The notes under the pieces are model-generated. The model searched no databases. It was given only the letters and a program-made list of their open reading frames with translations, and was not told the origin of the DNA. Made by a program: the position numbers and the translations under genes. From Acinetobacter halotolerans (GTDB taxonomy: Bacteria > Pseudomonadota > Gammaproteobacteria > Pseudomonadales > Moraxellaceae), in the NCBI RefSeq assembly GCF_004208515.1, contig NZ_SGIM01000005.1, forward strand, positions 124,001 to 188,000: a DNA stretch of 64,000 nt. The letters are read 5' to 3'. Positions 41,451 through 50,850 of this stretch are shown piece after piece (position 1 is the stretch's first letter; every line of letters starts with the position of its first letter).

Positions 41451-42304
41451 GTCATCATATTAATCAACTCTTCAGCAGCTTTAGACTGAATGCGGGCAGG
41501 GTGCCATACCATGCCCAATTGGCGCTGCATATCTAGATTTAGATCTAATTGTTTTAAATCATGATTGAGCAATGTTTTTGGTAACACCGACCAACCTAAG
41601 CCAATCGAAACCAACATTCTGATGGATTCTAATGGGTTATTGCTCATGCTGATCTTAGGCTTTAAGCCTTTTTTTTCGAATTCAGCCAGAGTGATTTGAC
41701 TGGTATAAGTGTGCGCTGCTGGAAGTAAGCTTGGGTAGGCAATCAGGTCTTCGAGCTTCAGGTTTTGTTGTTGTGCTAAAGGATGAAAGGGCGACGCGAC
41801 AAAAACCAAAGGATCATTCCAAATCGTCACATAACGCAGACGATCATCTCCAATTGGCGGCAAGGTCAAAAATGCAAGCTCTAACTCTCCAGCGAGTACG
41901 TGCTCATGCGCTTGTTCAGAATCGACAAAATGAACATCTAAAGTGACTTTCGGAAAATGTTGCACAAAGTTTTTGAGTGGGTCTGCTAGATGATGCAAGC
42001 CGATGTGATGGCTGGTCCCGATTTTTAAACGACCTTGTACCTGCGCTTGCTCATGGCTTAAAGTATGATGAATCTCGCCAAGTTCATTGAGCCAACCTCT
42101 TACTTTAGGCAACAGTGAGTGTGCAGCATAGGTGGGTTGTATTCCCCGTCCTGCGGATTCAAATAGCTTGACATCAAAATACTCTTCTAAGCTATGAATC
42201 CGTTTGGTGACCGCAGGTTGTGTTATAAATAATTGTTCTGCCGCGATAGAAATAGAACCAGTTTCCATCACTTTTACAAATGCTTCAAATGCAGCAAGGT
42301 TCAT
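41447..42304 (-). CDS. LysR family transcriptional regulator
   Basis: This 285-residue regulator has the N-terminal LysR winged helix (LAAFEAFVKVMETGSISIAAEQLFITQPAVTKRIHSLEEYFDVKLFE), and a C-terminal substrate-binding domain of the type that senses small molecules. No target is obvious: the flanking genes do not form a divergent pair with it. The DUF2061 gene lies 60 bases upstream on the same strand. The target may be elsewhere. Confidence 0.92.
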   Translation of the reverse strand: MNLAAFEAFVKVMETGSISIAAEQLFITQPAVTKRIHSLEEYFDVKLFESAGRGIQPTYAAHSLLPKVRGWLNELGEIHHTLSHEQAQVQGRLKIGTSHHIGLHHLADPLKNFVQHFPKVTLDVHFVDSEQAHEHVLAGELELAFLTLPPIGDDRLRYVTIWNDPLVFVASPFHPLAQQQNLKLEDLIAYPSLLPAAHTYTSQITLAEFEKKGLKPKISMSNNPLESIRMLVSIGLGWSVLPKTLLNHDLKQLDLNLDMQRQLGMVWHPARIQSKAAEELINMMT

Positions 42305-42364
42305 AGGGATGTATCCAAGAACATTTTAAAAATTTAACCCAGATCTTGATTTACTTCATGTCAT

Positions 42365-42586
42365 TTAACTAAAACGACTCCACACTTTTTCATGAAAGAA
42401 AAAAGCAAATGCCTGTACGGTGGGTTCAAGTAAGCTCAAGGTTGCGGAAACAAGTAAGTTTCCAGTAATCGCATAAGCGACTAGCATAGCAACACTAATA
42501 TGTAAGATGTAGTAACTCAAGGTCTTTTTGAGCGTCCGTTGATTGTTTATTACGAATTGTTGAATATTCGCCATTGCCATCACCAT
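42365..42586 (-). CDS. DUF2061 small membrane protein
   Basis: This protein has 73 residues with the DUF2061 pattern: a charged N-terminus, RTLKKTLSYYILHISVAMLVAYAITGN as the first membrane segment, then SATLSLLEPTVQAFAFFFHEKVWSR with the conserved EPxxxxxxxxxHEKVW. The function is unknown. Several in-frame ATGs at the start make the exact N-terminus uncertain. A Fur-like box 17-35 bases upstream suggests iron control. Confidence 0.85.
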   Translation of the reverse strand: MVMAMANIQQFVINNQRTLKKTLSYYILHISVAMLVAYAITGNLLVSATLSLLEPTVQAFAFFFHEKVWSRFS

Positions 42587-42602
42587 CGTAAATTTTAATT
42601 AT

Positions 42603-42621
42603 TTAAATAATAATCATTATC
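42603..42621 (-). promoter_or_regulatory. Fur-like box upstream of the DUF2061 gene
   Basis: On the minus strand GATAATGATTATTATTTAA matches the 19-base Fur consensus GATAATGATAATCATTATC at 14 positions, with the left half perfect. It lies 17-35 bases upstream of the gene start, in the promoter zone. Confidence 0.5.
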
Positions 42622-42834
42622 ACTTGCAATGTAAAAAAGAAATTTTGATTGCTGGTGATTGGATTTATGAATAACTGATTTGTGTATCAATAAAATAAGT
42701 TGAAAAATAAGCTTTAATTTTTGAAAAAAGGTATCTGTTTGATTTAGGATTCTTTTCCTTAGCGAGAGGTAGATTGATTGTTGAGGTTATAAAGTATTAT
42801 TCCAAAAAGTTTGTTAATTTATAAAAATGATAAA

Positions 42835-42863
42835 TTAGATTTATGTAAAACGATTGTTATAAT
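42835..42863 (+). promoter_or_regulatory. Sigma-70 promoter of leuC
   Basis: TTAGAT, a 17-base spacer and TATAAT with an upstream TG (extended -10, TGTTATAAT) form a good promoter. It lies about 55 bases upstream of the leuC ATG. No leucine-rich leader peptide or attenuator is visible between it and leuC. Confidence 0.6.
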
Positions 42864-42917
42864 CAGTCTAAGATTAAATTACCCAGTCCTATGACAAGCA
42901 CGATGGAGAGCGACGAC

Positions 42918-44336
42918 ATGGCAGGCAAAACATTGTATGACAAATTATGGGATGACCATTTAGTAACGCAACGTGATGATGGTTCATGCTTAATTTATAT
43001 TGATCGTCACTTATTGCATGAAGTCACCAGTCCTCAAGCATTTGAGGGTTTACAGCTTGCTGGGCGTCAACCATGGCGTTTAAGTGCCAATGTCGCAACA
43101 CCTGACCACAATGTTCCAACCTCTAAAAAAGAGCGTGAACAGGGGATTGCAGGAATTGAAGACGAAACCTCGCGTATTCAGGTGCAAACCTTAGACGATA
43201 ACTGTAAAACATTTAATATCGTTGAGTTTGGGATTAATGACATTCGCCAAGGGATTGCGCATGTTGTAGGTCCAGAGCAAGGTTTAACTTTACCGGGTAT
43301 GACCGTGGTTTGTGGTGACTCGCATACGGCAACGCATGGCGCTTTTGGTTGTTTGGCACATGGGATTGGGACATCAGAAGTTGAACATGTATTGGCAACA
43401 CAATGCTTAGTACAGAAAAAATCTAAAAATATGTTAGTCCGTGTGGATGGTGTATTGGGCAAAGGCGTGACATCGAAAGATGTGGTTTTGGCCATCATCG
43501 GCAAGATTGGTACGGCTGGTGGTACAGGTTATGCAATCGAGTTTGGCGGACAAGTGTTCCGTGATATGTCGATTGAAGGCCGTATGACAGTCTGCAATAT
43601 GGCGATTGAAGCGGGTGCGCGTGTGGGTATGGTTGCAGTGGATGACAAGACTATTGCTTACGTGAAGGATCGTAACTATGCACCTAAAGGCGAGCAGTGG
43701 GAACAAGCGGTAGAATATTGGAATACTTTACATTCTGATGAAGATGCTGAGTTTGATGCGGTCGTTGTATTGAATGGCGCAGAGATCGAGCCGCAAGTGT
43801 CTTGGGGAACATCTCCAGAAATGGTAATCCCAGTTACGCAAGCAGTACCGACTTTAGAACAAGCCAAAGATGATGTACAACGTAATGATTGGACACGTGC
43901 TTATCAATATATGGGCTTAAACGCGGGTCAGGCTTTGTCTGATATCCAATTGGATCGTGTCTTTATTGGCTCATGTACCAACTCACGTATTGAAGATATT
44001 CGTGCCGCTGCCGAAGTCGTGAAAGGTCGTAAGGTGGCTTCAAGCATTAAACAAGCGATGATTGTTCCGGGTTCTGGTTTGGTTAAACAGCAGGCAGAGC
44101 AAGAAGGTTTGGATCAAATTTTCTTGGAAGCAGGTTTTGAATGGCGTGAACCGGGTTGCTCAATGTGTTTGGCGATGAATGCAGATAAGTTACAACCAGG
44201 TGAACATTGCGCATCAACCTCAAATCGTAACTTTGAAGGTCGTCAGGGCAATGGTGGGCGTACCCATTTAGTCAGTCCAGCGATGGCGGCTGCGGCAGCG
44301 ATTGCAGGTCATTTCGTTGATGTTCGTTCATTCTAA
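42918..44336 (+). CDS. leuC: 3-isopropylmalate dehydratase large subunit
   Basis: LeuC with LeuD converts 2-isopropylmalate to 3-isopropylmalate in leucine synthesis. The 472-residue protein has the 4Fe-4S cysteines in [13 protein letters not shown] and [11 protein letters not shown], and the aconitase motifs [27 protein letters not shown] and [23 protein letters not shown]. The frame is open to 42891 but [14 protein letters not shown] at 42918 with GGAGAG upstream is the family start. leuD follows after 12 bases. Confidence 0.97.
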   Translation: MAGKTLYDKLWDDHLVTQRDDGSCLIYIDRHLLHEVTSPQAFEGLQLAGRQPWRLSANVATPDHNVPTSKKEREQGIAGIEDETSRIQVQTLDDNCKTFNIVEFGINDIRQGIAHVVGPEQGLTLPGMTVVCGDSHTATHGAFGCLAHGIGTSEVEHVLATQCLVQKKSKNMLVRVDGVLGKGVTSKDVVLAIIGKIGTAGGTGYAIEFGGQVFRDMSIEGRMTVCNMAIEAGARVGMVAVDDKTIAYVKDRNYAPKGEQWEQAVEYWNTLHSDEDAEFDAVVVLNGAEIEPQVSWGTSPEMVIPVTQAVPTLEQAKDDVQRNDWTRAYQYMGLNAGQALSDIQLDRVFIGSCTNSRIEDIRAAAEVVKGRKVASSIKQAMIVPGSGLVKQQAEQEGLDQIFLEAGFEWREPGCSMCLAMNADKLQPGEHCASTSNRNFEGRQGNGGRTHLVSPAMAAAAAIAGHFVDVRSF

Positions 44337-44348
44337 GGGAGCAAAATC

Positions 44349-44996
44349 ATGGAAAAATATACTGTAGAACAAGGTATTGTTGCACCTTTAGATCGTGCCA
44401 ATGTGGATACTGATTTAATTATTCCGAAACAGTTTTTAAAATCAATCAAGCGCACGGGATTCGGCGATAACTTATTTGATGAATTACGTTATTTAGATGA
44501 AGGTTATTTAGGTCAGGACATTAGTAAACGTCCTAAAAACCCTGATTTTGTCTTGAATCAGCCTCGTTATCAAGGTTCAACGATTTTATTGGCACGTACT
44601 AACTTCGGTTGTGGTTCAAGCCGCGAACATGCACCTTGGGCATTAAATGAATATGGTTTTCGTACCGTGATTGCGCCAAGCTTTGCAGATATTTTCTTTA
44701 ATAACTGTTTTAAAAATGGCATGTTGCCTGTGATCTTGTCTGAAGAGATTGTAGATCAGTTATTTAAAGAATGTGCTGAAGAAGGTTATCAATTGACCAT
44801 TGATTTGGACGCACAACAAGTACGTACGCCAACAGGTGAAGCCTTCAATTTTGAAATTGATCCATTCCGCAAACATTGTTTGCTGAATGGTTTAGATGAC
44901 ATTGGTTTAACACTACAAGCGGCTGACGAGATCCGTGCTTTTGAAGCAAAAGCCAAACAAGTACGTCCTTGGGTGTTTGATGAAATCAAAGCCTAG
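44349..44996 (+). CDS. leuD: 3-isopropylmalate dehydratase small subunit
   Basis: LeuD provides the swivelling domain of the isopropylmalate isomerase. The 215-residue protein contains [26 protein letters not shown] and the hallmark [17 protein letters not shown], followed by [23 protein letters not shown] ribosome site precedes the start. It lies between leuC and a lipoprotein gene, with leuB beyond. Confidence 0.97.
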   Translation: MEKYTVEQGIVAPLDRANVDTDLIIPKQFLKSIKRTGFGDNLFDELRYLDEGYLGQDISKRPKNPDFVLNQPRYQGSTILLARTNFGCGSSREHAPWALNEYGFRTVIAPSFADIFFNNCFKNGMLPVILSEEIVDQLFKECAEEGYQLTIDLDAQQVRTPTGEAFNFEIDPFRKHCLLNGLDDIGLTLQAADEIRAFEAKAKQVRPWVFDEIKA

Positions 44997-45110
44997 TTGT
45001 TTGAATACAATTTGAACATAATCATGGCATAGCGATACAACTCTTGCTAACATGCAAACAAAGATTATTTTGCTTGCATGTTGATGTGACATGAGGACTG
45101 GGCCCGAACA

Positions 45111-45686
45111 ATGAGAAGGATATTAGCACGCAATATTTTGCTGTGTTTATGTGTTGGTACGACTTTAACTGCCTGTCAAAACACACAAAATGTGGTTGAT
45201 CAAGTTCGTATTGCTCAAAATACTTTAGAGCAGAAAGCGAATAACGCAACTTTATATTGTTCAGGCGTAGAAAATTGCGAATTTGCACGAATCAACGATA
45301 CTGAGGTGATTAATGCGACCTCGCATCGCATTAGTCGAGAAGCGATGGAACGAGGCATTGTGAGACTACAAGGTTCAGTTTTTAGTCGAAAACAACAAGT
45401 CTATCTGAGTGTTCCTGCCAAAGAATACGAAGTCGTGATTCGCTTTTATCCAATCTCCTTAGATCGTGCAGAGACTTTTCATGTCATTCATGAGTTCAAG
45501 CCTTATTTAAACTATACCTTTAAGATGTATAGAGATAGGCCAAAAGGTTCAGGGAGTTTGTTGAACGTATCTGCACCTGACCCGTTATGTGTTGATTTAC
45601 AGCAAGAGCAACATACCATTCGCCGTTTTTGCCGATCTTATGATGTACGAAAAGGCTTAGGCGAGTTTATTGAGAAAAAGATTTAA
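45111..45686 (+). CDS. Lipoprotein within the leu cluster, unknown function
   Basis: This 191-residue protein has a lipoprotein signal: a hydrophobic N-terminus and a lipobox LTAC with Cys22. The mature part starts with a helical stretch (VVDQVRIAQNTLEQKANN) and then contains beta-rich sequence. It has conserved-looking cysteines (YCSGVENCEF, PDPLCVDL, RRFCRSY), perhaps in disulfides. No family is recognised. It lies between leuD and leuB on the same strand, and is probably co-transcribed at least in part. A role in leucine synthesis is not expected for an exported protein. Confidence 0.75.
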   Translation: MRRILARNILLCLCVGTTLTACQNTQNVVDQVRIAQNTLEQKANNATLYCSGVENCEFARINDTEVINATSHRISREAMERGIVRLQGSVFSRKQQVYLSVPAKEYEVVIRFYPISLDRAETFHVIHEFKPYLNYTFKMYRDRPKGSGSLLNVSAPDPLCVDLQQEQHTIRRFCRSYDVRKGLGEFIEKKI

Positions 45687-45729
45687 TTGGCTTGCAGTGT
45701 AAACTGCTTCTATCAAACTGGAAAAATAG

Positions 45730-46809
45730 ATGTCTAAACATATTTTAATTTTAGCGGGTGATGGTATTGGCCCTGAAATTGTGGGCGCAGCTGAAAAAGT
45801 TTTGACCAAGGTCAATCATAAATTTAATCTAGGTTTGACATGGGAGCATGGTTTGCTCGGTGGTTCAGCAATTGATGCACATGGTGAACCTTATCCTGCT
45901 GTTACTAGTGAACAAGCCAAAAAAGCGGATGCAATTTTATTGGGTGCTGTCGGCGGTCCAAAATGGGATAGCATTGAGCGTTCGATCCGTCCTGAGCGTG
46001 GGTTACTTAAAATCCGCAGTGAACTCAATTTATTTGCTAACCTACGTCCAGCGATTCTGTACCCACAATTGGCAGATGCTTCGAGTTTGAAGCCTGAAAT
46101 AGTTGCAGGTTTAGATATCTTGATTGTTCGTGAGCTCACGGGCGGTATTTATTTCGGTCAGCCTCGTGGTATTCGTGAACTAGAAAATGGTGAGAAGCAA
46201 GGCTATAACACCGACGTATATTCAGAAAGTGAAATTAAACGTATTGCTAAGGTTGCCTTTGAGCTAGCTGGATTACGTGGTGGCAAAGTCTGCTCAGTCG
46301 ATAAAGCCAATGTGCTTGAAGTGACCGAGTTGTGGAAGCAAACGGTGACTGATTTGCAGCAAGCGCAGTATGCAAATATTCAGTTGTCGCATATGTATGT
46401 TGATAACGCCGCGATGCAATTGGTTCGCGCACCGAAACAATTTGATGTCATTGTGACAGGTAATTTATTTGGTGACATTTTGTCGGACGAAGCGGCAATG
46501 TTAACGGGCTCAATCGGTATGTTGCCTTCAGCATCATTAGATGAGAAAGGTAAAGGCATGTATGAACCATGTCATGGTTCTGCACCTGATATCGCGGGTC
46601 AAAATGTCGCAAACCCTCTTGCGACTGTACTTTCGGTTGCGATGATGTTGCGATATACCTTCCGTGAAGAAGCGGCAGCCAAAGCGATTGAAGATGCTGT
46701 AGGTCAAGTCTTGGATCAAGGTTTACGTACCGCAGACATTATGTCTGAAGGTATGATCAAAGTGGGTACAGATGCGATGGGTGAGGCGGTAGTTTCTGCA
46801 CTTAACTAA
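45730..46809 (+). CDS. leuB: 3-isopropylmalate dehydrogenase
   Basis: LeuB oxidises 3-isopropylmalate with NAD, and the product decarboxylates to 2-oxoisocaproate. The 359-residue enzyme has [45 protein letters not shown], the [10 protein letters not shown] substrate site and [27 protein letters not shown] with the metal-binding aspartates, then [18 protein letters not shown]. It is typical in length. A strong terminator follows, closing the leu block. Confidence 0.97.
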   Translation: MSKHILILAGDGIGPEIVGAAEKVLTKVNHKFNLGLTWEHGLLGGSAIDAHGEPYPAVTSEQAKKADAILLGAVGGPKWDSIERSIRPERGLLKIRSELNLFANLRPAILYPQLADASSLKPEIVAGLDILIVRELTGGIYFGQPRGIRELENGEKQGYNTDVYSESEIKRIAKVAFELAGLRGGKVCSVDKANVLEVTELWKQTVTDLQQAQYANIQLSHMYVDNAAMQLVRAPKQFDVIVTGNLFGDILSDEAAMLTGSIGMLPSASLDEKGKGMYEPCHGSAPDIAGQNVANPLATVLSVAMMLRYTFREEAAAKAIEDAVGQVLDQGLRTADIMSEGMIKVGTDAMGEAVVSALN

Positions 46810-46821
46810 ATGCTGATAAAT

Positions 46822-46849
46822 AAAAAACGCAGCTAAGGCTGCGTTTTTT
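46822..46849. terminator. Bidirectional terminator after leuB
   Basis: The stem AAAAAACGCAGC/GCTGCGTTTTTT has loop TAAG, with flanking A and T runs. It serves leuB on the plus strand and the convergent lipoprotein gene on the minus strand. Confidence 0.93.
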
Positions 46850-46864
46850 ATTTGGGATATAGAT

Positions 46865-47272
46865 TTAACAAGCTTTGCCTTCATAACGAATTGAGCGCGC
46901 AATTTGTTGCTGATCGAGCTCAAAAATAATATGGCAATAAAAATTCACATCATAGGATTGCTGACCCGTTTGAACCGTACCTATGCGAGTAGAACTTCCC
47001 ATACCTGAACCAGATTCACCAAAGGATTGTGGCATCGGTACAGGAATATTGATTGGACGCAATACGGTGAAAATCAAAGAATTATCAGTTTTTCGAGGTT
47101 GTTTTAACGTTTGAAAGCCTAAATCCTTCAAATTGAGCTTCTGTTGAATGTCATCAGCAGACTGCCCAATATAAGGTTGTAAGTAATCTTGCAGTTGAAC
47201 AGATTGCCATCCAGGTGTTGCGCAGCCTTGTAATAATAATGCGAAGAAAATAATAAAAAATTTATAATGCAT
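46865..47272 (-). CDS. Small lipoprotein, unknown function
   Basis: A 135-residue protein with a lipoprotein signal: MHYKFFIIFFALLLQGC, acylated Cys17. The mature part includes LQDYLQPYIGQSADDIQQKLNL, a pattern seen in BamE/SmpA-like small lipoproteins, though too weak to assign. A late YCHIIFELDQQQIARSIRYEGKAC carries two cysteines that could form a disulfide. It converges on leuB and is transcribed as a single gene. Confidence 0.7.
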   Translation of the reverse strand: MHYKFFIIFFALLLQGCATPGWQSVQLQDYLQPYIGQSADDIQQKLNLKDLGFQTLKQPRKTDNSLIFTVLRPINIPVPMPQSFGESGSGMGSSTRIGTVQTGQQSYDVNFYCHIIFELDQQQIARSIRYEGKAC

Positions 47273-47459
47273 TGTGGTTATTTCCTTATTTTTGGAATAA
47301 ATAATTTTTATATTTGATCAACGAGCGTGAGAGAAATATTAAAATCTATCCGTTCCGGAGACGATATTATATTACAGCAATAATTACATATCGCTGTAAA
47401 TGACTTAAACATCTAAGTGAATGTTAGACCGTTAAATAGAGCACTCGCTTATCGCTTGT

Positions 47460-47487
47460 AAAAAAAGCCACGAGATGTGGCTTTTTT
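47460..47487 (-). terminator. Intrinsic terminator of infA
   Basis: AAAAAAGCCAC pairs with GTGGCTTTTTT around a short loop, giving a stem with A and T runs on both sides. It lies 15 bases after the infA stop on the minus strand. Confidence 0.88.
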
Positions 47488-47501
47488 GCATTCACTAATT
47501 C

Positions 47502-47723
47502 TTAGCGCGCACGATAAGTGATACGACCCTTTGTCAAATCATAAGGTGTCATTTCAACTTTTACACTGTCACCTGTCAAAATACGGATATAGTGTTTACG
47601 CATTTTACCAGAAATGTGAGCAATAACTTCGTGACCGTTTTCTAAACGTACACGGAACATCGTATTAGGAAGCGTTTCGGTGACAACGCCTTCGAACTCA
47701 ATGAGTTCCTCTTTATTGGCCAT
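47502..47723 (-). CDS. infA: Translation initiation factor IF-1
   Basis: IF-1 is a small OB-fold protein that binds the A-site of the 30S subunit during initiation. The 73-residue protein is full length: [20 protein letters not shown], then [31 protein letters not shown] and the KGRITYRAR end. It stands alone between a terminator and the divergent AraC regulator. A 229-base spacer separates the two starts. Confidence 0.97.
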   Translation of the reverse strand: MANKEELIEFEGVVTETLPNTMFRVRLENGHEVIAHISGKMRKHYIRILTGDSVKVEMTPYDLTKGRITYRAR

Positions 47724-47952
47724 AGCCTACCTGAGATCAAATTGGAAAGGCGCAAATTATAGTCAATTTATTTAAAATTTACAAGATATAAGCTAAGCAA
47801 GGCTGTCAGATATTAATCAAAAGAACTGTCAGACAATTTATAAATTTTTTTTAACAAAAGAAGCAGAATAGTGTTGTCAGTTTGGTCAATCAACGTTAAT
47901 CTAAAATTATTGTTCATTGTCACAATAAAGTATCTACAGGGAAGGGCACTGC

Positions 47953-48963
47953 GTGGGTCAGCTAACAGATGCATCGGTTGTATTGCGCTTTGGTTATCAG
48001 GCAATTCGTAAAGCAGGATTACCGACCGAAGAGATTTTAACAAAGGCAGGGGTTGCACTCAATCAAGTTGATACCAATGCAAGGACACCTTTAAGTGCAC
48101 AGAACGCCTTTTGGATTGCTGCACGGGATGTGAGCAATGATCAAGATATTGGGCTGCATTTAGGGGAATATTTACCGCTATATCGTGGTCAAGTGATTGA
48201 GCATCTATTTATCAGTAGTGAAACCTTTGGTGAAGGCTTGAAGCGAGCGTTGGCTTACCAACGTCTGATTAGTGATGCTTTTGATGCGAAACTTATTGTT
48301 GAAGATGGTCGCTGTTATTTAAGTAATGGTGAACAACTATGGCCTGATCAATTCGTCAATCGCCATTTTTCTGAGTGCGCGATGTCAGGTATTTTACGCT
48401 TTTTTAAATTTATTACTGAAGGTCAATTTCAGCCGATTTATATTGATTTTAATTTCAATGAGGGCGCTGAGGATGATGAATACTTTAGAGTGTATGGTTG
48501 CCCCGTTAGCTTGGGTCAAAGAGAGACCCGAATTTATTTTGATGCGGCGGTTCTAGATTATCCATTATGGCAAGCTGAGCCTGAGTTACTACAATTGCAT
48601 GAACAGCTTGCTATTGAAAAACTACAAGAACTTGCACGCTATGATTTGGTGGGAGAAGTACGTCGTGCGATTGGTTCGACCTTGGAAAGCGGTGAAACGA
48701 CCTTGGAAACTGTTGCAGCACAACTTAATATTACGCCACGTCGTTTGAGAACTCAGCTCAGTGAAGCAAATACCAGTTTTCAGCAAATTCTTTCAGACTA
48801 TCGTTGTCGTTTAGCCAAGAAACTACTCGCAAATACCACTGAAAGTGTTGAACGTATTGTGTATTTAACAGGTTTCTCTGAACCAAGTACTTTTTATCGT
48901 GCATTTAAACGTTGGACGAATGAAACCCCAGTGGAATATCGTAAACGTAAACAGCGCCAGTGA
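47953..48963 (+). CDS. AraC family transcriptional regulator (OruR-like)
   Basis: This 336-residue regulator has an N-terminal ligand-binding domain of the AraC type found in OruR/ArgR-like proteins (LGEYLPLYRGQVIEHLFISSETFGEGL) and a C-terminal double helix-turn-helix (ETVAAQLNITPRRLRTQLSEANTSFQQILSDYR, then FSEPSTFYRAFKRWTNETPVEYRKRK). The start is GTG at 47953 with GAAGGG upstream. It is divergent from infA; the real target is unknown. Confidence 0.9.
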   Translation: MGQLTDASVVLRFGYQAIRKAGLPTEEILTKAGVALNQVDTNARTPLSAQNAFWIAARDVSNDQDIGLHLGEYLPLYRGQVIEHLFISSETFGEGLKRALAYQRLISDAFDAKLIVEDGRCYLSNGEQLWPDQFVNRHFSECAMSGILRFFKFITEGQFQPIYIDFNFNEGAEDDEYFRVYGCPVSLGQRETRIYFDAAVLDYPLWQAEPELLQLHEQLAIEKLQELARYDLVGEVRRAIGSTLESGETTLETVAAQLNITPRRLRTQLSEANTSFQQILSDYRCRLAKKLLANTTESVERIVYLTGFSEPSTFYRAFKRWTNETPVEYRKRKQRQ

Positions 48964-48980
48964 TTTAAGCTGATTCAGCA

Positions 48981-49010
48981 AAGCCTTATCTCAAAAGATA
49001 AGGCTTTTTT
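48981..49010. terminator. Bidirectional terminator between AraC gene and truA
   Basis: The stem AGCCTTATCT/AGATAAGGCT with loop CAAA is followed by seven T on the plus strand. The T-run overlaps the truA stop codon, so both convergent transcripts may end here. Confidence 0.9.
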
Positions 49011-49807
49011 TATTCAGCTAAGTTTAACCATTGCGGCCCTAATGGCGGCTGCGGTAAATCAAAGTGCTCTGGATAATATGCCTGAATAAAATAAAGTCCA
49101 TCCGCAGGTGCAGTGATGCCAGCAGCTTTACGATCTTCGGCAGCAAACATGGTATCTATATGCTCAATATCATATAGACCTTGTCCGATTTCCAGCAAAC
49201 ATCCCATGATATTACGAACCATATGATGTAAAAAACCGTCTGCTTGAATATCGAGAACGAGGTAGCGACCATGCTCAAAAAGGCGACAATGTTTCACATG
49301 ACGCACGGGTTGATTGGACTGACATGCTGCCGCTCGAAAAGATTCAAAATTATGGGTGCCTTCAAACTTTGCTGCGGCAGTAATCATTTTTTTTACATCT
49401 AAGTCTTGATAGAGATGTGTAACTTGTTTGTGTAATAGTGCAGGCCGCATTGGCGCGTTGTAAACGACATAGCGATAACGTCGCGCAATTGCCTTGAAAC
49501 GTGCATGGAAATTTTCATCCATACATTTGATCCATTGAATCGAAATATCTTTAGGAAGTTGACTATTTGCACCCATGATCCAGCCGCGTTCGGGGCGAAT
49601 GGCTTCTGTATCAAAATGCGCCACCATATTGGTGGCATGTACGCCTGCATCTGTACGTCCAGCACCATGTAAAATGATGGTTTCATTGGCGACTTTACTG
49701 AGGACTTTTTCAATGGTTTCCTGAACACTTGCAATGCCCGCTTGTTGGGTTTGCCAACCACGGTATTGAGTACCGCAAAATTCAATACCGATTGCATAAC
49801 GTTGCAT
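49010..49807 (-). CDS. truA: tRNA pseudouridine(38-40) synthase TruA
   Basis: TruA makes pseudouridine at positions 38-40 of the tRNA anticodon arm. The 265-residue protein has IGIEFCGTQYRGWQTQ at the N-terminus, the catalytic Asp in LHGAGRTDAGVHATNMVAHFD, YRYVVYNAPMRP, FEGTHNFESFRAAACQ and FLHHMVRNIMGCLLEIGQG. It is typical in length. It is 14 bases after the asparaginase gene and is likely the last gene of a fimV-like/asparaginase/truA unit. Confidence 0.96.
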   Translation of the reverse strand: MQRYAIGIEFCGTQYRGWQTQQAGIASVQETIEKVLSKVANETIILHGAGRTDAGVHATNMVAHFDTEAIRPERGWIMGANSQLPKDISIQWIKCMDENFHARFKAIARRYRYVVYNAPMRPALLHKQVTHLYQDLDVKKMITAAAKFEGTHNFESFRAAACQSNQPVRHVKHCRLFEHGRYLVLDIQADGFLHHMVRNIMGCLLEIGQGLYDIEHIDTMFAAEDRKAAGITAPADGLYFIQAYYPEHFDLPQPPLGPQWLNLAE

Positions 49808-49821
49808 GTCTTAACCTCAGA

Positions 49822-50787
49822 TTAGTGTTGCTGCCAATGTTCAAACCATTGATCATGGGTCGGGTATTTTAAATACATTTGCAGCACTTTTGCATATAAA
49901 TCAGCATGGCAGTGACAATCATTGATCAAAACTTTAGCTGATTTAATCCAAGCACTCACTGCGTAGCGCTGATCAAGTTGTCCAAAGGTCACTTGAGTGC
50001 TAATAATTGGAAGACATTTCTTGTGATACAGAGCATCAAATAACGCCAAAACTTCCTCATTCACCGCGATATTGCCAGTGCCGAATCCTTGTAACACGAG
50101 AAAATTTGGTGGTGCAGCCAAGATATTATTTAACTGCGATAGCAGTTGCTCTTTGCCAATCGGTTGTAGCATGAGATTGAGCATACTAAGTCGTTCGGCT
50201 TGTTCAATATGTTCATTTTGAACAATAAAATAATCAGCTGTGGTGTTGCAGGCTTGATTTGCATCTTTACCTGAAAACGCATCTAGCTCTGTGGTATGGA
50301 CTTTGAGGGTGGTTTGGGCGTGGAAAACTTGCTGATGGAAGGCAAGATAAACCCCAGCAGGTCGTTGTAAGACTTGCTCAAGCGCAAGAGATAAATTACT
50401 TAATGCATCAGTAAACTCTCTCGTATCATTCCCTTCAATGTTGAGTAAGGGATACTGACTACCTGTAATAATCGCGTGACAAGAATGTCCCAAAAAACGA
50501 GCAAGCGTTGCTGCTGCATAGCTTAAGGTATCAGTACCATGAATAATCACGAAATGTTGATAATTCTTAAGTTGTAATTGTTGAATTTGTTGTATTAACT
50601 GCAACCAATCTGTCGCAGTACATGCGCTACTATCTTGAATGCTTGGTGCAGCAAAACACTCTACATCTAAGTGAGGTGGAATCACTTTTTTGAGTGCAGG
50701 TAAAAAAGTTTGTTCTGGCATTGGCATTAGCGGTTCGCCAACACAGCCAAAAGTTCCACCCATATAAATTAAAGCGATCTTTTGCAT
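49822..50787 (-). CDS. Asparaginase, type I-like
   Basis: This 321-residue protein belongs to the bacterial L-asparaginase family. The first catalytic threonine is in LIYMGGTFGCVGEP, the second in VIIHGTDTLSYAAATLARF, and ITGSQYPLLNIEGNDTREFTDAL and FLVLQGFGTGNIAVNEEV follow. It lacks a signal peptide, so it is probably the cytoplasmic form. Typical AnsA is near this length. It sits between the FimV-like C-terminal gene and truA. Confidence 0.9.
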   Translation of the reverse strand: MQKIALIYMGGTFGCVGEPLMPMPEQTFLPALKKVIPPHLDVECFAAPSIQDSSACTATDWLQLIQQIQQLQLKNYQHFVIIHGTDTLSYAAATLARFLGHSCHAIITGSQYPLLNIEGNDTREFTDALSNLSLALEQVLQRPAGVYLAFHQQVFHAQTTLKVHTTELDAFSGKDANQACNTTADYFIVQNEHIEQAERLSMLNLMLQPIGKEQLLSQLNNILAAPPNFLVLQGFGTGNIAVNEEVLALFDALYHKKCLPIISTQVTFGQLDQRYAVSAWIKSAKVLINDCHCHADLYAKVLQMYLKYPTHDQWFEHWQQH

Positions 50788-50850
50788 AATAAAAAGTTTT
50801 TCATCATAAAAAAGCAGTCATAGAGACTGCTTATATTAGACGGATATGAT

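Noticed and set aside
43178..43867. Minus-strand frames opposite leuC
   Set aside because: They are codon-shadow frames of a highly conserved gene.
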